From Planctomycetales bacterium ZRK34 (lineage in GTDB: Bacteria > Planctomycetota > Phycisphaerae > Phycisphaerales > Zrk34), in assembly GCA_014873095.1 (NCBI GenBank), contig CP050848.1:2849850-2913849 (forward strand): 64,000 nucleotides of DNA. The letters run 5' to 3'. A program made the translations under genes and the position numbers. Below, piece by piece: positions 48,298-55,580 of this stretch. The stretch's first letter is position 1. Every line of letters begins with the position of its first letter. The notes under the pieces were generated by a model, which saw only the letters and a list, made by a program, of their open reading frames with translations, did no database searches and was not told where the DNA came from.

Positions 48298-49281
48298 ATG
48301 CAGGATCAGGCCTATCTCATCATCCCCAAGCGCTACGGCCACCCCGCCGTCTCCCTGTCCCGCCGCGAAGCCTGGACGCTCGGCCGCTCGCGATCCTGCC
48401 ATGTCGTCCTCGACCACCCCAAGGTCTCCCGCACCCACGCCAGCATCCAGCACGTCCCGCCCGGGCGATTCGTCCTCACCGATCTCGACTCGCGAAACGG
48501 CTGCTTCGTCAACGATCAACGCATCACCGCCCCGACCGCGCTGAACAATGGCGACCGTGTGAAAATCTCCTCCGAGATCGAGCTTCGCTTTCTGTTCCCC
48601 ACCCAGTCGCAGTCCTGCGATCTGCCCCCGCAGGAAGCCGAGTCTTCGCCGGACCTGGCCGCCGGCGCCCGTGAAAAGCGCCACATCTCCGTCCTCGTCA
48701 TCGATATTCGAAACTACACCACGCTCACGCGCCTCGCGCCGCTGGAGCGACTCGCCGACGCCATGGGTCAGTGGTACGCCGGCGTCACCACCATCCTCAC
48801 CGAAACCTCAGGCTCCTTCGAGAAGTTCATCGGCGATGCCGTCCTGTCCGTCTGGATTCACGACGACGCCTCCGATGCCGCCGCCCTCGAGCCGGTCCGC
48901 CGCAGTGTCCACGCCCTTCGTCAGATCCGCTTTCTCACGCTTCAGGTCAACGCCCGCTTCGAGCTGCCCCAGCCCCTGCAGATCAGTGCCGGCATCAACA
49001 CCGGCCCGGCCATCGTCCGCCGCTCGCCCACCGTCGATCACGACATCGCCGTCCTCGGCGACACCGTCAACCGCGCCTTCCGCTTCGAGTCCGCCACGCG
49101 CGATCTCGAAGTCGACCTCGTCCTCGGCCCGGCCGTCTACACCTTGCTCGCCCCGCGCATCCCCCTCCCGGAAAAGCGCGTCCAGCTCAAGGGCTACGAC
49201 GCCCCCGTCCCCGTCCACACCGCCGGTTTCGACGACCTCGCCGCCTTGCTCACCACCGAAGAACGCACCCTCCCCGGCTGA
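48298..49281 (+). CDS. FHA domain - class III adenylate/guanylate cyclase
   Basis: A 327-residue signalling protein. The N-terminal FHA domain (about 25-100; WTLGRSRSCHVVLDHPKVSR, THASIQ, LDSRNGCFVNDQ) should bind phosphothreonine. The C-terminal cyclase has the metal Asp pair in VLVIDIRNYTTLTRL and SFEKFIGDAVLSVW, and the transition-state Asn/Arg in VLGDTVNRAFRFESATR. The Lys before FIGDA and the Asp in DHDIAVLG favour ATP, so cAMP is the likely product. No ribosome binding site is seen before the ATG, and the IS element ends just upstream. Confidence 0.88.
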   Translation: MQDQAYLIIPKRYGHPAVSLSRREAWTLGRSRSCHVVLDHPKVSRTHASIQHVPPGRFVLTDLDSRNGCFVNDQRITAPTALNNGDRVKISSEIELRFLFPTQSQSCDLPPQEAESSPDLAAGAREKRHISVLVIDIRNYTTLTRLAPLERLADAMGQWYAGVTTILTETSGSFEKFIGDAVLSVWIHDDASDAAALEPVRRSVHALRQIRFLTLQVNARFELPQPLQISAGINTGPAIVRRSPTVDHDIAVLGDTVNRAFRFESATRDLEVDLVLGPAVYTLLAPRIPLPEKRVQLKGYDAPVPVHTAGFDDLAALLTTEERTLPG

Positions 49282-49286
49282 CTCTT

Positions 49287-49322
49287 ACCCCCTCTCCCCC
49301 CGGGAGAGGGTTGGGGTGAGGG
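49287..49322. repeat. CCCTCTCCC...GGGAGAGGG repeat, copy 1
   Basis: A 36-base element ending in GGGGTGAGGG, with 34 of 36 positions identical to the copy at 50445. It contains the hairpin CCCTCTCCC / GGGAGAGGG. The same kind of element is widely dispersed in other GC-rich bacteria. Confidence 0.8.
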
Positions 49323-49411
49323 TGCTTCCTTTCCCTCACGCCGACGCTGAGGTCTTCCGAAGCGTCTGGTCTTCTTGCACCCCCGCCCAATCCCCCCGAC
49401 AATCCATCTTC

Positions 49412-50440
49412 ATGATCCCACGACAACTCCTGCTCAGCGCGTGTGTGCTGATTCTCCTGTCAGGCAGTGTGCGGGCGGAAGATTCTGCGCCGGTCAAAGT
49501 CTTCATCCTCGCCGGTCAGTCCAACATGGTCGGGCACGCCAAGCTCGCCCTGCTGGATACGCAGATCGCCGACCCCGCCACGCACGATGAGTTCGCCTTC
49601 CTCAAGCCCGCCGGCCAGTGGATCACCCGCGACGATGTCTTCATCCGCTACGGCGATAAGCATGGCCCGCTCACCGTCGGTTACGGCGCCCGCGGTTGCA
49701 ACGGCCCCGAACTGCTGTTCGGCCTGACCGTCGGCGATCACTACCAGACCCCCGTCCTGCTGATCAAAACCGCCTGGGGCGGCCGCAGCCTCTTCCGCGA
49801 CTTCCGCCCGCCCAGCCGCGGCCTGCCCCCCGACGCCGTCCTCAAAGACCAACTCGCCCGCGCCCAGAAAAAACACCCCGACACCACCCTCGACGACATC
49901 ACCCAAGCCTACGGCAAGGACTACCGCCAGATGCTCGCCGAGATCGATGACACCCTCAAAAACCTCGACACCCTCTTCCCCGCCCTCGCCGGCCGCAAGG
50001 TCCAACTCGCCGGCTTCGTCTGGTTCCAGGGCTGGAACGACATGATCTCCCCGCAATACACCGCCGAATACACCGACAACATGATCGCCTTCATCCACGA
50101 CGTGCGCAAAGATTTGAACGCCCCCAAGCTCCCCTTCGTGATCGGCCAGATGGGCGTCGGCGGCATCAAGCCCGATCCCCACCCCAAACACGTCGCCTTC
50201 AAAAACGCACAGTCCGCCGCCGCCGACTTCCCCGAATTCAAAAACAACGTCGCCCTCGTCAAGACCGACCAGTACTGGGACACCGAAGCCCAGAAGGTTT
50301 TCGACAAAGGCTGGAAACAACACCTCGACGAATGGAACAAAGTCGGCTCCAACTTCCCCTACCACTACCTGGGCTCCCACCGCTGCTACAACGCCATGGG
50401 CAAAGCCTTCGCCGAAGCGATCATCAAGTTGAACAAGTAA
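49412..50440 (+). CDS. secreted sialate O-acetylesterase-family carbohydrate esterase
   Basis: A 342-residue exported esterase. A signal peptide (ending GSVRAED) is followed by VFILAGQSNMVGHAKL, the nucleophile serine motif of the SASA/CE6-like family. KTAWGGRSL, VWFQGWNDM and a C-terminal HYLGSHRCYNAMGKAFAEAI (catalytic His region) follow. It probably removes acetyl groups from polysaccharides. The long open frame starts at 48671 in the shadow of the cyclase gene; the ATG at 49412 is the true start. Both flanks carry the same 36-base repeat. Confidence 0.9.
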   Translation: MIPRQLLLSACVLILLSGSVRAEDSAPVKVFILAGQSNMVGHAKLALLDTQIADPATHDEFAFLKPAGQWITRDDVFIRYGDKHGPLTVGYGARGCNGPELLFGLTVGDHYQTPVLLIKTAWGGRSLFRDFRPPSRGLPPDAVLKDQLARAQKKHPDTTLDDITQAYGKDYRQMLAEIDDTLKNLDTLFPALAGRKVQLAGFVWFQGWNDMISPQYTAEYTDNMIAFIHDVRKDLNAPKLPFVIGQMGVGGIKPDPHPKHVAFKNAQSAAADFPEFKNNVALVKTDQYWDTEAQKVFDKGWKQHLDEWNKVGSNFPYHYLGSHRCYNAMGKAFAEAIIKLNK

Positions 50441-50444
50441 CCGC

Positions 50445-50480
50445 ACCCCCTCTCCCCCCGGGAGAGGGCCGGGGTGAGGG
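50445..50480. repeat. CCCTCTCCC...GGGAGAGGG repeat, copy 2
   Basis: Lies just after the esterase stop codon and differs from copy 1 only at two adjacent bases (CC for TT). It could serve as a terminator-like hairpin. Confidence 0.8.
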
Positions 50481-50501
50481 CGCTCGAAAAACAAACCACC
50501 C

Positions 50502-50909
50502 TCAACCCTCCAGAAACCGCCGAATCCTCCGCATCAACACTTCCGGCCGCTTTAGCTGACACTCCCAAACCGTCAACACCGACCACCCCATCCGATTCAG
50601 TTTCCGCCGTGTCCTCTGATCACGTAACTTGTTGCGTTGCAGTTTGCCGACCCAATACTCCCGGCGTGTTGCTGGAATGCGGCACCTCCCACAATGATGC
50701 ATGTGCCAAAAACATCCATGCACATTGATGATCTTCTCCAGTCGTGGAAACACCATGTCCGGCGTTCCAGGCAATCCGCGCACATGCAGTCGATATCGAT
50801 ACCCCATTCGATGCACCATCCGCCGCACCGTCATCTCCGGCGTCGTGTCCTTCCCCTTCACCGCCGCCATAATCCGCGACCGCTCAGCTTTTGAAAATGT
50901 GTCAGTCAT
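50502..50909 (-). CDS. vsr: very short patch repair endonuclease
   Basis: Nicks beside T:G mismatches that arise when 5-methylcytosine deaminates. It has MTDTFSKAERSRIMAAVKGKD at the N-terminus (in two parts), the nuclease core GLPGTPDMVFPRLEKIINVHGC (in segments), CFWHMHHC and CRIPATRREYWVGKLQRN. The catalytic Asp is in TPDMVF, and the Cys/His residues bind the structural zinc. At 135 residues it is normal length. Its presence fits the C5 methyltransferase 1.1 kb away. The frame opens at 50954; the ATG at 50909 is the family start. Confidence 0.95.
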   Translation of the reverse strand: MTDTFSKAERSRIMAAVKGKDTTPEMTVRRMVHRMGYRYRLHVRGLPGTPDMVFPRLEKIINVHGCFWHMHHCGRCRIPATRREYWVGKLQRNKLRDQRTRRKLNRMGWSVLTVWECQLKRPEVLMRRIRRFLEG

Positions 50910-50944
50910 ATCGCCGCTTCGATTTTGGAAGCAAAGTCGACTTC

Positions 50945-50975
50945 GGGTATTCAAGACGCAACAAAAGGAATACCC
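50945..50975 (+). promoter_or_regulatory. inverted repeat over the ribosome binding site of the 66-residue gene
   Basis: GGGTATTC (50945-50952) and GAATACCC (50968-50975) form an 8-bp stem whose right arm overlaps the AAAGGAA ribosome binding site and ends one base before the ATG. It could mask translation or act as an operator for the divergent vsr and small gene. Confidence 0.45.
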
Positions 50976-50976
50976 T

Positions 50977-51177
50977 ATGAACCAACACGAAATCGATCAA
51001 ATCAAAAAACACTTCCGAATCTGGTCCGGCGGCGGTTCGCCCGAATCCGACTATCAGATCACCGTCTATCTTGATTATGCAGCACCGTCTTTGACTGACG
51101 AAGAACGTATCGAATGGGAAGACATGTTTTTGGATTGGATGAACGCCGACGATCCTGACACAGATATTGCAATATGA
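50977..51177 (+). CDS. small acidic protein in the restriction island
   Basis: A 66-residue protein with a good ribosome binding site (AAAGGAA, 6 bases before the ATG). It starts MNQHEIDQIKKHFRIWSGGG and is rich in Asp, Glu and Trp (ERIEWEDMFLDWMNADDPD), predicted alpha/beta. It lies between vsr (divergent) and the GIY-YIG nuclease (convergent, 8 bases between stops). No family is recognised. By position it could be an inhibitor or accessory factor of the restriction system, but this is only a guess. Confidence 0.65.
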   Translation: MNQHEIDQIKKHFRIWSGGGSPESDYQITVYLDYAAPSLTDEERIEWEDMFLDWMNADDPDTDIAI

Positions 51178-51185
51178 CGAATGTC

Positions 51186-51752
51186 CTATTTGTCCAAAAA
51201 CGTTTGATAGTAGCGAGTTAGTCGTTTATAGTAGACCTGTAGCGCACGGCGCAAATGTGGCTTATCTTGAGTATTAAGGATATAGTCAACCAGTTGATTG
51301 AAATGCTGAATTTGTCTTGGAAATCTTAATGTTGGATCTTGCCGAGCCTTGATCAGCGCCTCCGGCATTACCTGCACACAATTTCTTTCTGGTAATTTGA
51401 GTGTCAGTTTTGGCTTGGCTGTGGGTATTGTCTCGTTGACAAGCGGGCTTTGTTTGTTGCATTGATAGATAAAATGTTGTTCGATGCTGTCCATGTGGCG
51501 CTTTTCAGGGACTTCCCAAGACCACACATATGCGATTTCCCAAACATCAATCTGTCGATTGGCAATTGGATCACTTCTTGCGCTCGTGAGGTGTCTGCGC
51601 ACACGCCCTCTGATTCCTCGTTCCCCAACTGAAACGGTTTGACCTACATAAATAGGAACTTGATCGAGGTCGCACAACGCATAGACGCCAATACACGTTG
51701 TCAACGTTCTTACTTGACTCTCTTTGTAAGCTTGAAAGTCTAATTCACTCAT
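51186..51752 (-). CDS. GIY-YIG nuclease, probable type II restriction endonuclease
   Basis: A 188-residue nuclease. The domain opens with CIGVYALCDLDQVPIYVGQT: GVY and YVG are the GIY and YIG halves. RGRVRRHLTSARSD supplies the conserved Arg and His, and a Glu follows in DSIEQHFIYQCN. The size and layout resemble the Eco29kI type of GIY-YIG restriction enzymes. It follows the controller gene with its ATG overlapping the controller stop by 8 bases (a TTG at 51758 is in frame). AT-rich codon use sets the island apart from its surroundings. Confidence 0.85.
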   Translation of the reverse strand: MSELDFQAYKESQVRTLTTCIGVYALCDLDQVPIYVGQTVSVGERGIRGRVRRHLTSARSDPIANRQIDVWEIAYVWSWEVPEKRHMDSIEQHFIYQCNKQSPLVNETIPTAKPKLTLKLPERNCVQVMPEALIKARQDPTLRFPRQIQHFNQLVDYILNTQDKPHLRRALQVYYKRLTRYYQTFLDK

Positions 51753-51975
51753 TGTCAAACTCTAGAAGTCGTGATACCGGAAGCCGCAATGCTTTTGATA
51801 GGCGTTCCATATTCTCTAAGCTGATATTGCGCTCGCCACGTTCGACACTACCGATGTAGCTGCGGTCTAATCCGGCGCGCTGCGCAAGCTGTTCTTGCGT
51901 TAATGCAGCGTTGGAACGAAGCGAACGCAGATGGTCACCGAATTTTTGTTTGATGTCTTTACGTACCACAACCAC
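51745..51975 (-). CDS. XRE-type controller (C) protein of the R-M system
   Basis: A 76-residue helix-turn-helix protein: LRSLRSNAALTQEQLAQRAG, LDRSYIGSVERGERNISLE and LSKALRLPVSRLLEF. The size and sequence are those of R-M controller proteins, which first let the methyltransferase accumulate and then switch on the nuclease. The start is a GTG (51975 or 51969) with no ribosome binding site, and controller mRNAs are often leaderless. It lies between the methyltransferase and nuclease genes, all on the minus strand, under a symmetric operator. Confidence 0.87.
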   Translation of the reverse strand: MVVVRKDIKQKFGDHLRSLRSNAALTQEQLAQRAGLDRSYIGSVERGERNISLENMERLSKALRLPVSRLLEFDNE

Positions 51976-52020
51976 ATGGTCCGTTGGTGGGCTAAATCCA
52001 TCAACGGACTTTACGTACCA
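51957..52020 (-). promoter_or_regulatory. symmetric operator (C-box-like) before the controller gene
   Basis: Two perfect copies of CTTTACGTACCA (51957-51968 and 52009-52020), 52 bases apart, bracket an 11-bp inverted repeat TCCGTTGGTGG / CCATCAACGGA (51980-51990 and 51998-52008, one mismatch, 7-base spacer). ACCACATGGT (51971-51980) is a further palindrome. The array covers the start of the controller gene. Confidence 0.55.
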
Positions 52021-52050
52021 TTTGGTTTGGCATTTGATCTTTAATTGGTG

Positions 52051-53226
52051 TCAAGCAACTGATTGGAAAAGGCTTGATGCCTCTATCGATTTCGCGACTT
52101 TCGTGAGGTAATTGTTCTTGATCCAAGATATCGCTGGTACGCAAACTGCGTCGCCGAATCCAAATAGGGCCTGGTTCAACGGAATGCCATTCAGTTTGTA
52201 ACCGTCTGGGACACCTTGCAGGCGGGCGCATTCGCGAGCGGTAAGTAGGCGGACCTTATATTTGCCGAAACCCGCTTTGAACAGAATCTGCCGACCACTG
52301 CCGCCGCGCGGAGTCCGCAAACAACCGGCGATACCGTCGGTGCGCAACTCCGCCATGCTTCTACCGTGACGGACTCGACGGAAGGCGGTGGCATAGCTGA
52401 TTGATTTTGCACCGATCATCAGTTTTGCTTGTACTTCATGTTTGGGGCTGAGTTGACTCATGAAGTATTCGGCGCGCTGGTTGTTCCACCAATGCTCGTC
52501 GTCGTCGGGTAGGTCTTGGACAATATCAGGCAAGCGCTTTTTTGTCCTCGGCAGATTTGGTAGGTCTCGGATGTCCCAGCGTATATTCTGGTGCGTGTTA
52601 ATGAATTCGATCAAAGGCAGCGAGCGCGTCTTTGATTCTGTGGCGAAGGCGTTACGGTCTGATCCGTCGTCCTGTTTGGCGACGACGAAAAGCCTAACGC
52701 GGCTTTGCGGCACCCAGTTGACGGCGTTGAGGATGAAGGCGTCGACGGTGTAGTCAAGTTTGTTCAGCGCGAGCAATGCCTGCTCGAAGTCTTTGCCGCC
52801 ATGACTGGTGAGGAAGCCAGCGACATTTTCGAGCATGACCAGCGGCGGACGATTCTCGCCCTTCGCTTCGAGCAGGTTGATCAGGCCCCAATAAGCGGAA
52901 GACTCTTTACCGCCGAGGCCAGCTCGAGCGCCTGCTACGGAGAGATCATTACACGGAAATGAAGCGGTATACAGATCGCAATTCGGGATGCTGTCGGGAT
53001 CGAGTTCGTGAATATCATCGCAGTGAAAATGGTCGTCCTTGAAATTGGCCTCGTACATCTCCTGTTTCTTTTCGTCGATGTCGTTGGCGTAAATGACCTT
53101 CCAGTCGCCGCCTGATTCGAGTGCCAGACGCACAAGACCGATACCGGCGAAGAATTCGGCGGCGGTGAACTTCCTGCTATTGCTGGACTTGGCCTTGCGG
53201 GTTTTGCTGCGCGACGTGCTCGGCAT
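52051..53226 (-). CDS. DNA (cytosine-5-)-methyltransferase of the R-M system
   Basis: Methylates carbon 5 of cytosine in the recognition site. Motif I is EFFAGIG (residues 24-30). Motif IV is SFPCNDLS with the catalytic Cys92 (Asn replaces the usual Gln after PC). Motif VI is ENV (133-135). Motif VIII is VPQSRVRLF, and IX-X are RLLTARECARLQGVPDGY and FGFGDAVCVPAISWI. The protein is 391 residues with an AAGGAG about 10 bases upstream. The variable region between VIII and IX sets the target, which cannot be read by eye. Confidence 0.94.
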   Translation of the reverse strand: MPSTSRSKTRKAKSSNSRKFTAAEFFAGIGLVRLALESGGDWKVIYANDIDEKKQEMYEANFKDDHFHCDDIHELDPDSIPNCDLYTASFPCNDLSVAGARAGLGGKESSAYWGLINLLEAKGENRPPLVMLENVAGFLTSHGGKDFEQALLALNKLDYTVDAFILNAVNWVPQSRVRLFVVAKQDDGSDRNAFATESKTRSLPLIEFINTHQNIRWDIRDLPNLPRTKKRLPDIVQDLPDDDEHWWNNQRAEYFMSQLSPKHEVQAKLMIGAKSISYATAFRRVRHGRSMAELRTDGIAGCLRTPRGGSGRQILFKAGFGKYKVRLLTARECARLQGVPDGYKLNGIPLNQALFGFGDAVCVPAISWIKNNYLTKVAKSIEASSLFQSVA

Positions 53227-53246
53227 CCGTGCGAGACTCCTTGTTC

Positions 53247-53288
53247 ATGCGATGTTCGCATAATAACAGCATCAGCGATGCATATGAA
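53247..53288 (-). promoter_or_regulatory. promoter and palindrome upstream of the C5 methyltransferase
   Basis: On the minus strand TTCATA (53288-53283), a 17-base spacer and TATTAT (53265-53260). The palindrome ATGCGA-TGT-TCGCAT (53247-53261) overlaps the expected start of transcription and may be an operator. Confidence 0.4.
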
Positions 53289-53440
53289 ATGTTGTCAGTG
53301 AGAAACCCGGCACGCCGGCTCGGATTTTTGTGGGGCGTTGGTGGGGTGATTGTGATTTGCTGAGGTGGGAGGATGAGATGGTGGGGGGGGCGGATGGTTG
53401 TGCAAGCGGCGGGCGAGACCGCCGGGTAAACGGGGGGAAG

Positions 53441-53489
53441 TAGCCGCGGTGTAACACGCCGCGGTTCGCGAGGCGTTGCCTCGCGGCTA
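53441..53489. repeat. double-hairpin palindromic repeat, copy D
   Basis: Outer TAGC/GCTA, hairpin GCGGTGT-AAC-ACGCCGC (53446-53462, one G-T pair) and hairpin CGCGAGGC-GTT-GCCTCGCG (53467-53485). The same loops as copy C at 15047 with compensating stem changes. Confidence 0.75.
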
Positions 53490-53500
53490 TTGAGGGGGTG

Positions 53501-53947
53501 TCAGACGCTTTGCGGTTCTTTGAGCGGGGGTTGTTTGAGGAGTCGGCGGCACCAGTTCATGGTTTTTAGGACGGGTTGGCGGGCGGCGAGGCGGCGTTGG
53601 AGGTGGTGTTTGGCGGGGAAGTCGGTCAGGCCCAGGCCGACGAGGATGCTGATGATGCCCTGGCCGGGGGCGACGAGCATGATGATGCCGAGGATGATGA
53701 AGATGAGGCCGAAGACGTTGGCGAGGATGCGGAGGGTCAGGTGCAGGGCGGGGCGGTCGCGGAGCCAGCGGGGGGTGATGCGTTGTTCGGTGACGAAGTA
53801 ATCCGTCGGCAGGGCGGCGAGGATCAGGGGGATCGACAGCAGTTGCAGGACCAGCAGCAGGAAGGTGCCGCCGGCGATGAGGGCGGCGGTGGTTTCGTGC
53901 TGGTCGAGCCAGTCCAGGACGGGCTGAATGAAGGCGAGGTCTAACAT
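53501..53947 (-). CDS. PGPGW-type membrane protein
   Basis: A 148-residue protein with two long hydrophobic segments (LIAGGTFLLLVLQLLSIPLI and ILANVFGLIFIILGIIMLVA) and the family-like motif APGQGIISILVGLGLTDFP. A basic C-terminal tail (HHLQRRLAARQP) follows. It resembles the small PGPGW transmembrane family of unknown function. It begins at ATG 53947. Confidence 0.78.
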   Translation of the reverse strand: MLDLAFIQPVLDWLDQHETTAALIAGGTFLLLVLQLLSIPLILAALPTDYFVTEQRITPRWLRDRPALHLTLRILANVFGLIFIILGIIMLVAPGQGIISILVGLGLTDFPAKHHLQRRLAARQPVLKTMNWCRRLLKQPPLKEPQSV

Positions 53948-54294
53948 CGTGTGATGTTAGTGGGGCGGACGGGGCGGGAGCGTGCGGAAAATGCGGAATC
54001 GGGGGTCAGGGCGGGTCGCTGGAGGCGACCGTGCTGTGCGCGCGGGCGGGGATTGGGGGTGTGAAAACGCGGTTGTGCGCATGGAGGCGTCGTTTGGGGG
54101 GCTCGGCGGTGCGCACCGGGGTGTCGCGAAGGCGGGGGCAGGGGGGATTTGGGGGTGAAAACGGCGGTGGGGTGTGCGCACGGGGGTGGTATGACGACGG
54201 GGTTGTGCGCGGAGGGCGGGGTGGAGCGGGGTTTTTGGGGTGGAAATGCGGGGGGTGGGTGGTTTTTTGGGGGGCGGGGTTGTGCGCGCGGGAT
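53948..54294. other. G-rich non-coding stretch with repeated TGTGCGC words
   Basis: No convincing gene. The plus strand is very G-rich, with six or so occurrences of TGTGCGC or close variants (near 54035, 54075, 54110, 54174, 54205 and 54277). A long minus-strand frame across it is Pro/Ser-rich shadow. Strand-skewed G-runs may form quadruplexes. Confidence 0.5.
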
Positions 54295-54325
54295 CCGATG
54301 CTTCGCTGCGCTCAGCATGCGGCTT
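54295..54325. repeat. dispersed stem-loop repeat, type 2, copy 1
   Basis: CCGATGCT, loop TCGCTGCGCTC, AGCATGCGG, then CTT. It is identical but for one base (C/T in the loop) to the copy at 55354, on the other side of lipA in the same orientation. Confidence 0.8.
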
Positions 54326-54347
54326 TTGGGGGGGGAGGGGGCGGAGA

Positions 54348-54381
54348 CCCCGACGACTCGCGGGGCTCGTCATCGGGCTTG
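54348..54381. repeat. dispersed stem-loop repeat, type 1, copy 2
   Basis: CCCCGACGACTCGCGGGGCT then CGTCATCGGGCTTG. Relative to the copy at 41969, the inner pair GCT/AGC has become GAC/GTC, so the stem is kept. Confidence 0.65.
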
Positions 54382-54386
54382 GGGGG

Positions 54387-55301
54387 TCAGTCGTTTGTGA
54401 GGGCGGCTTGTTGGTCGGCGTGGTAGGAGGAGCGGACCATGGGGCCGGACTCGACGTGGCGGAGGCCGAGGGCTTCGCCTTCGGCTTTGTAGGCGGCGAA
54501 CTGGTCGGGGTGGACGAAGCGGGCGACCGGGAGGTGGCGGGCAGTGGGCTGGAGGTACTGGCCGATGGAGAGGATGTCGACGCGGTGGGCGGCGGCGTCG
54601 GCCATGAGGGTGGCGACTTCGTCATCGCGCTCGCCGATGCCGACCATGATGCCGGTTTTGGTGGTGAAACCCGCGTCTTTGGCCCGGGAGAGCAGCTCGA
54701 GGCTGCGGGTGTAGCGGGCCTGGGGGCGGACGGCGGGATACAGGCGGGGCACGGATTCGAGGTTGTGGTTGAGGATATCCGGGCGGGCTTCGAGGACGGT
54801 GGCCAGGGCGGACCAGTCGCCGCAGAAGTCGGGGATGAGGGCTTCGATCTGGGTTTGCGGGGACTGGCGGCGGATTTCACGGATGGTGTCAGCCCAGATG
54901 GATGCCCCGCCGTCGGGCAGCTCATCGCGATTGACGCTGGTGATACAGACGAATTTGAGGCCCATCAGGGCGATGGATTCACCGACGCGGGCGGGCTCTT
55001 CACGATCCAGCACCGGGGGGCGACCGGTCTTGATGTTGCAGAATCCGCAGGATCGGGTGCAGGTGTCGCCGAGGATCATGACGGTCGCCACGCCGCGTGA
55101 CCAGCACTCGCCGAGGTTTGGACAGCGGGCCTCCTCGCAGACGGTATGCAGGTTATGCTGGCGGATATTGCTGCGGAGGGTGTGATAATCCGCGGTGGTG
55201 GGCAGTTGCATCCGCAGCCAGCGGGGCTTGCCCTTGCGGACGAAGTCGCCGGCCTCGGGGGCGGGGGTCAGAATCCGGTCTGAGAGGCTGATGCGAACCA
55301 T
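54387..55301 (-). CDS. lipA: lipoyl synthase
   Basis: Radical SAM enzyme that inserts two sulfurs into octanoyl groups to make lipoyl cofactors. The auxiliary cluster motif is CEEARCPNLGEC. The radical SAM motif is CTRSCGFC followed by NIKTGRPP. TSVNRDELPDGGA, IEALIPDF and NHNLESVPRLYPAVRP are typical. At 304 residues it is normal length. It begins at ATG 55301 and lies on its own between direct repeats. Confidence 0.96.
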   Translation of the reverse strand: MVRISLSDRILTPAPEAGDFVRKGKPRWLRMQLPTTADYHTLRSNIRQHNLHTVCEEARCPNLGECWSRGVATVMILGDTCTRSCGFCNIKTGRPPVLDREEPARVGESIALMGLKFVCITSVNRDELPDGGASIWADTIREIRRQSPQTQIEALIPDFCGDWSALATVLEARPDILNHNLESVPRLYPAVRPQARYTRSLELLSRAKDAGFTTKTGIMVGIGERDDEVATLMADAAAHRVDILSIGQYLQPTARHLPVARFVHPDQFAAYKAEGEALGLRHVESGPMVRSSYHADQQAALTND

Positions 55302-55353
55302 GGTGGGCCATGATAGGAGGCGAAGGGGGCTGGGTGAAGGGGGGAGGTGTGAT

Positions 55354-55384
55354 CCGATGCTTCGTTGCGCTCAGCATGCGGCTT
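55354..55384. repeat. dispersed stem-loop repeat, type 2, copy 2
   Basis: CCGATGCTTCGTTGCGCTCA then GCATGCGGCTT, in the space between lipA and the export lipoprotein gene. It differs from copy 1 at a single base. Confidence 0.8.
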
Positions 55385-55580
55385 GTCAGGATGGGGTGGG
55401 GGGCAGCGACCGATAAGTGGTTTTTGCACGAAATCAGTTTGATTGCGGTAGTTTATGGTGGTAGTCTAGATGGTCATCCGATCATGTGGTGGGGACAGTG
55501 TTTGTCTAATGATTATCAGGAAGCATGGTCGACATGGCCGAATATCCGACGTGCACCTATGCGTGCGAAAGGAGTGTCGT

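Noticed and set aside
51186..51752. GIY-YIG gene as a homing endonuclease or UvrC-like repair enzyme
   Set aside because: The size, the missing extra domains and the position next to a controller and C5 methyltransferase point to a restriction enzyme.
50977..51975. XRE protein plus small protein as a toxin-antitoxin pair
   Set aside because: The XRE gene is coupled to the nuclease and preceded by the methyltransferase, which fits an R-M controller better; the small gene is on the other strand and not adjacent to it.
53957..54925. 322-codon minus-strand ORF overlapping lipA in another frame
   Set aside because: Pro/Ser/Thr-rich translation of G-rich repeats and lipA in the wrong frame.
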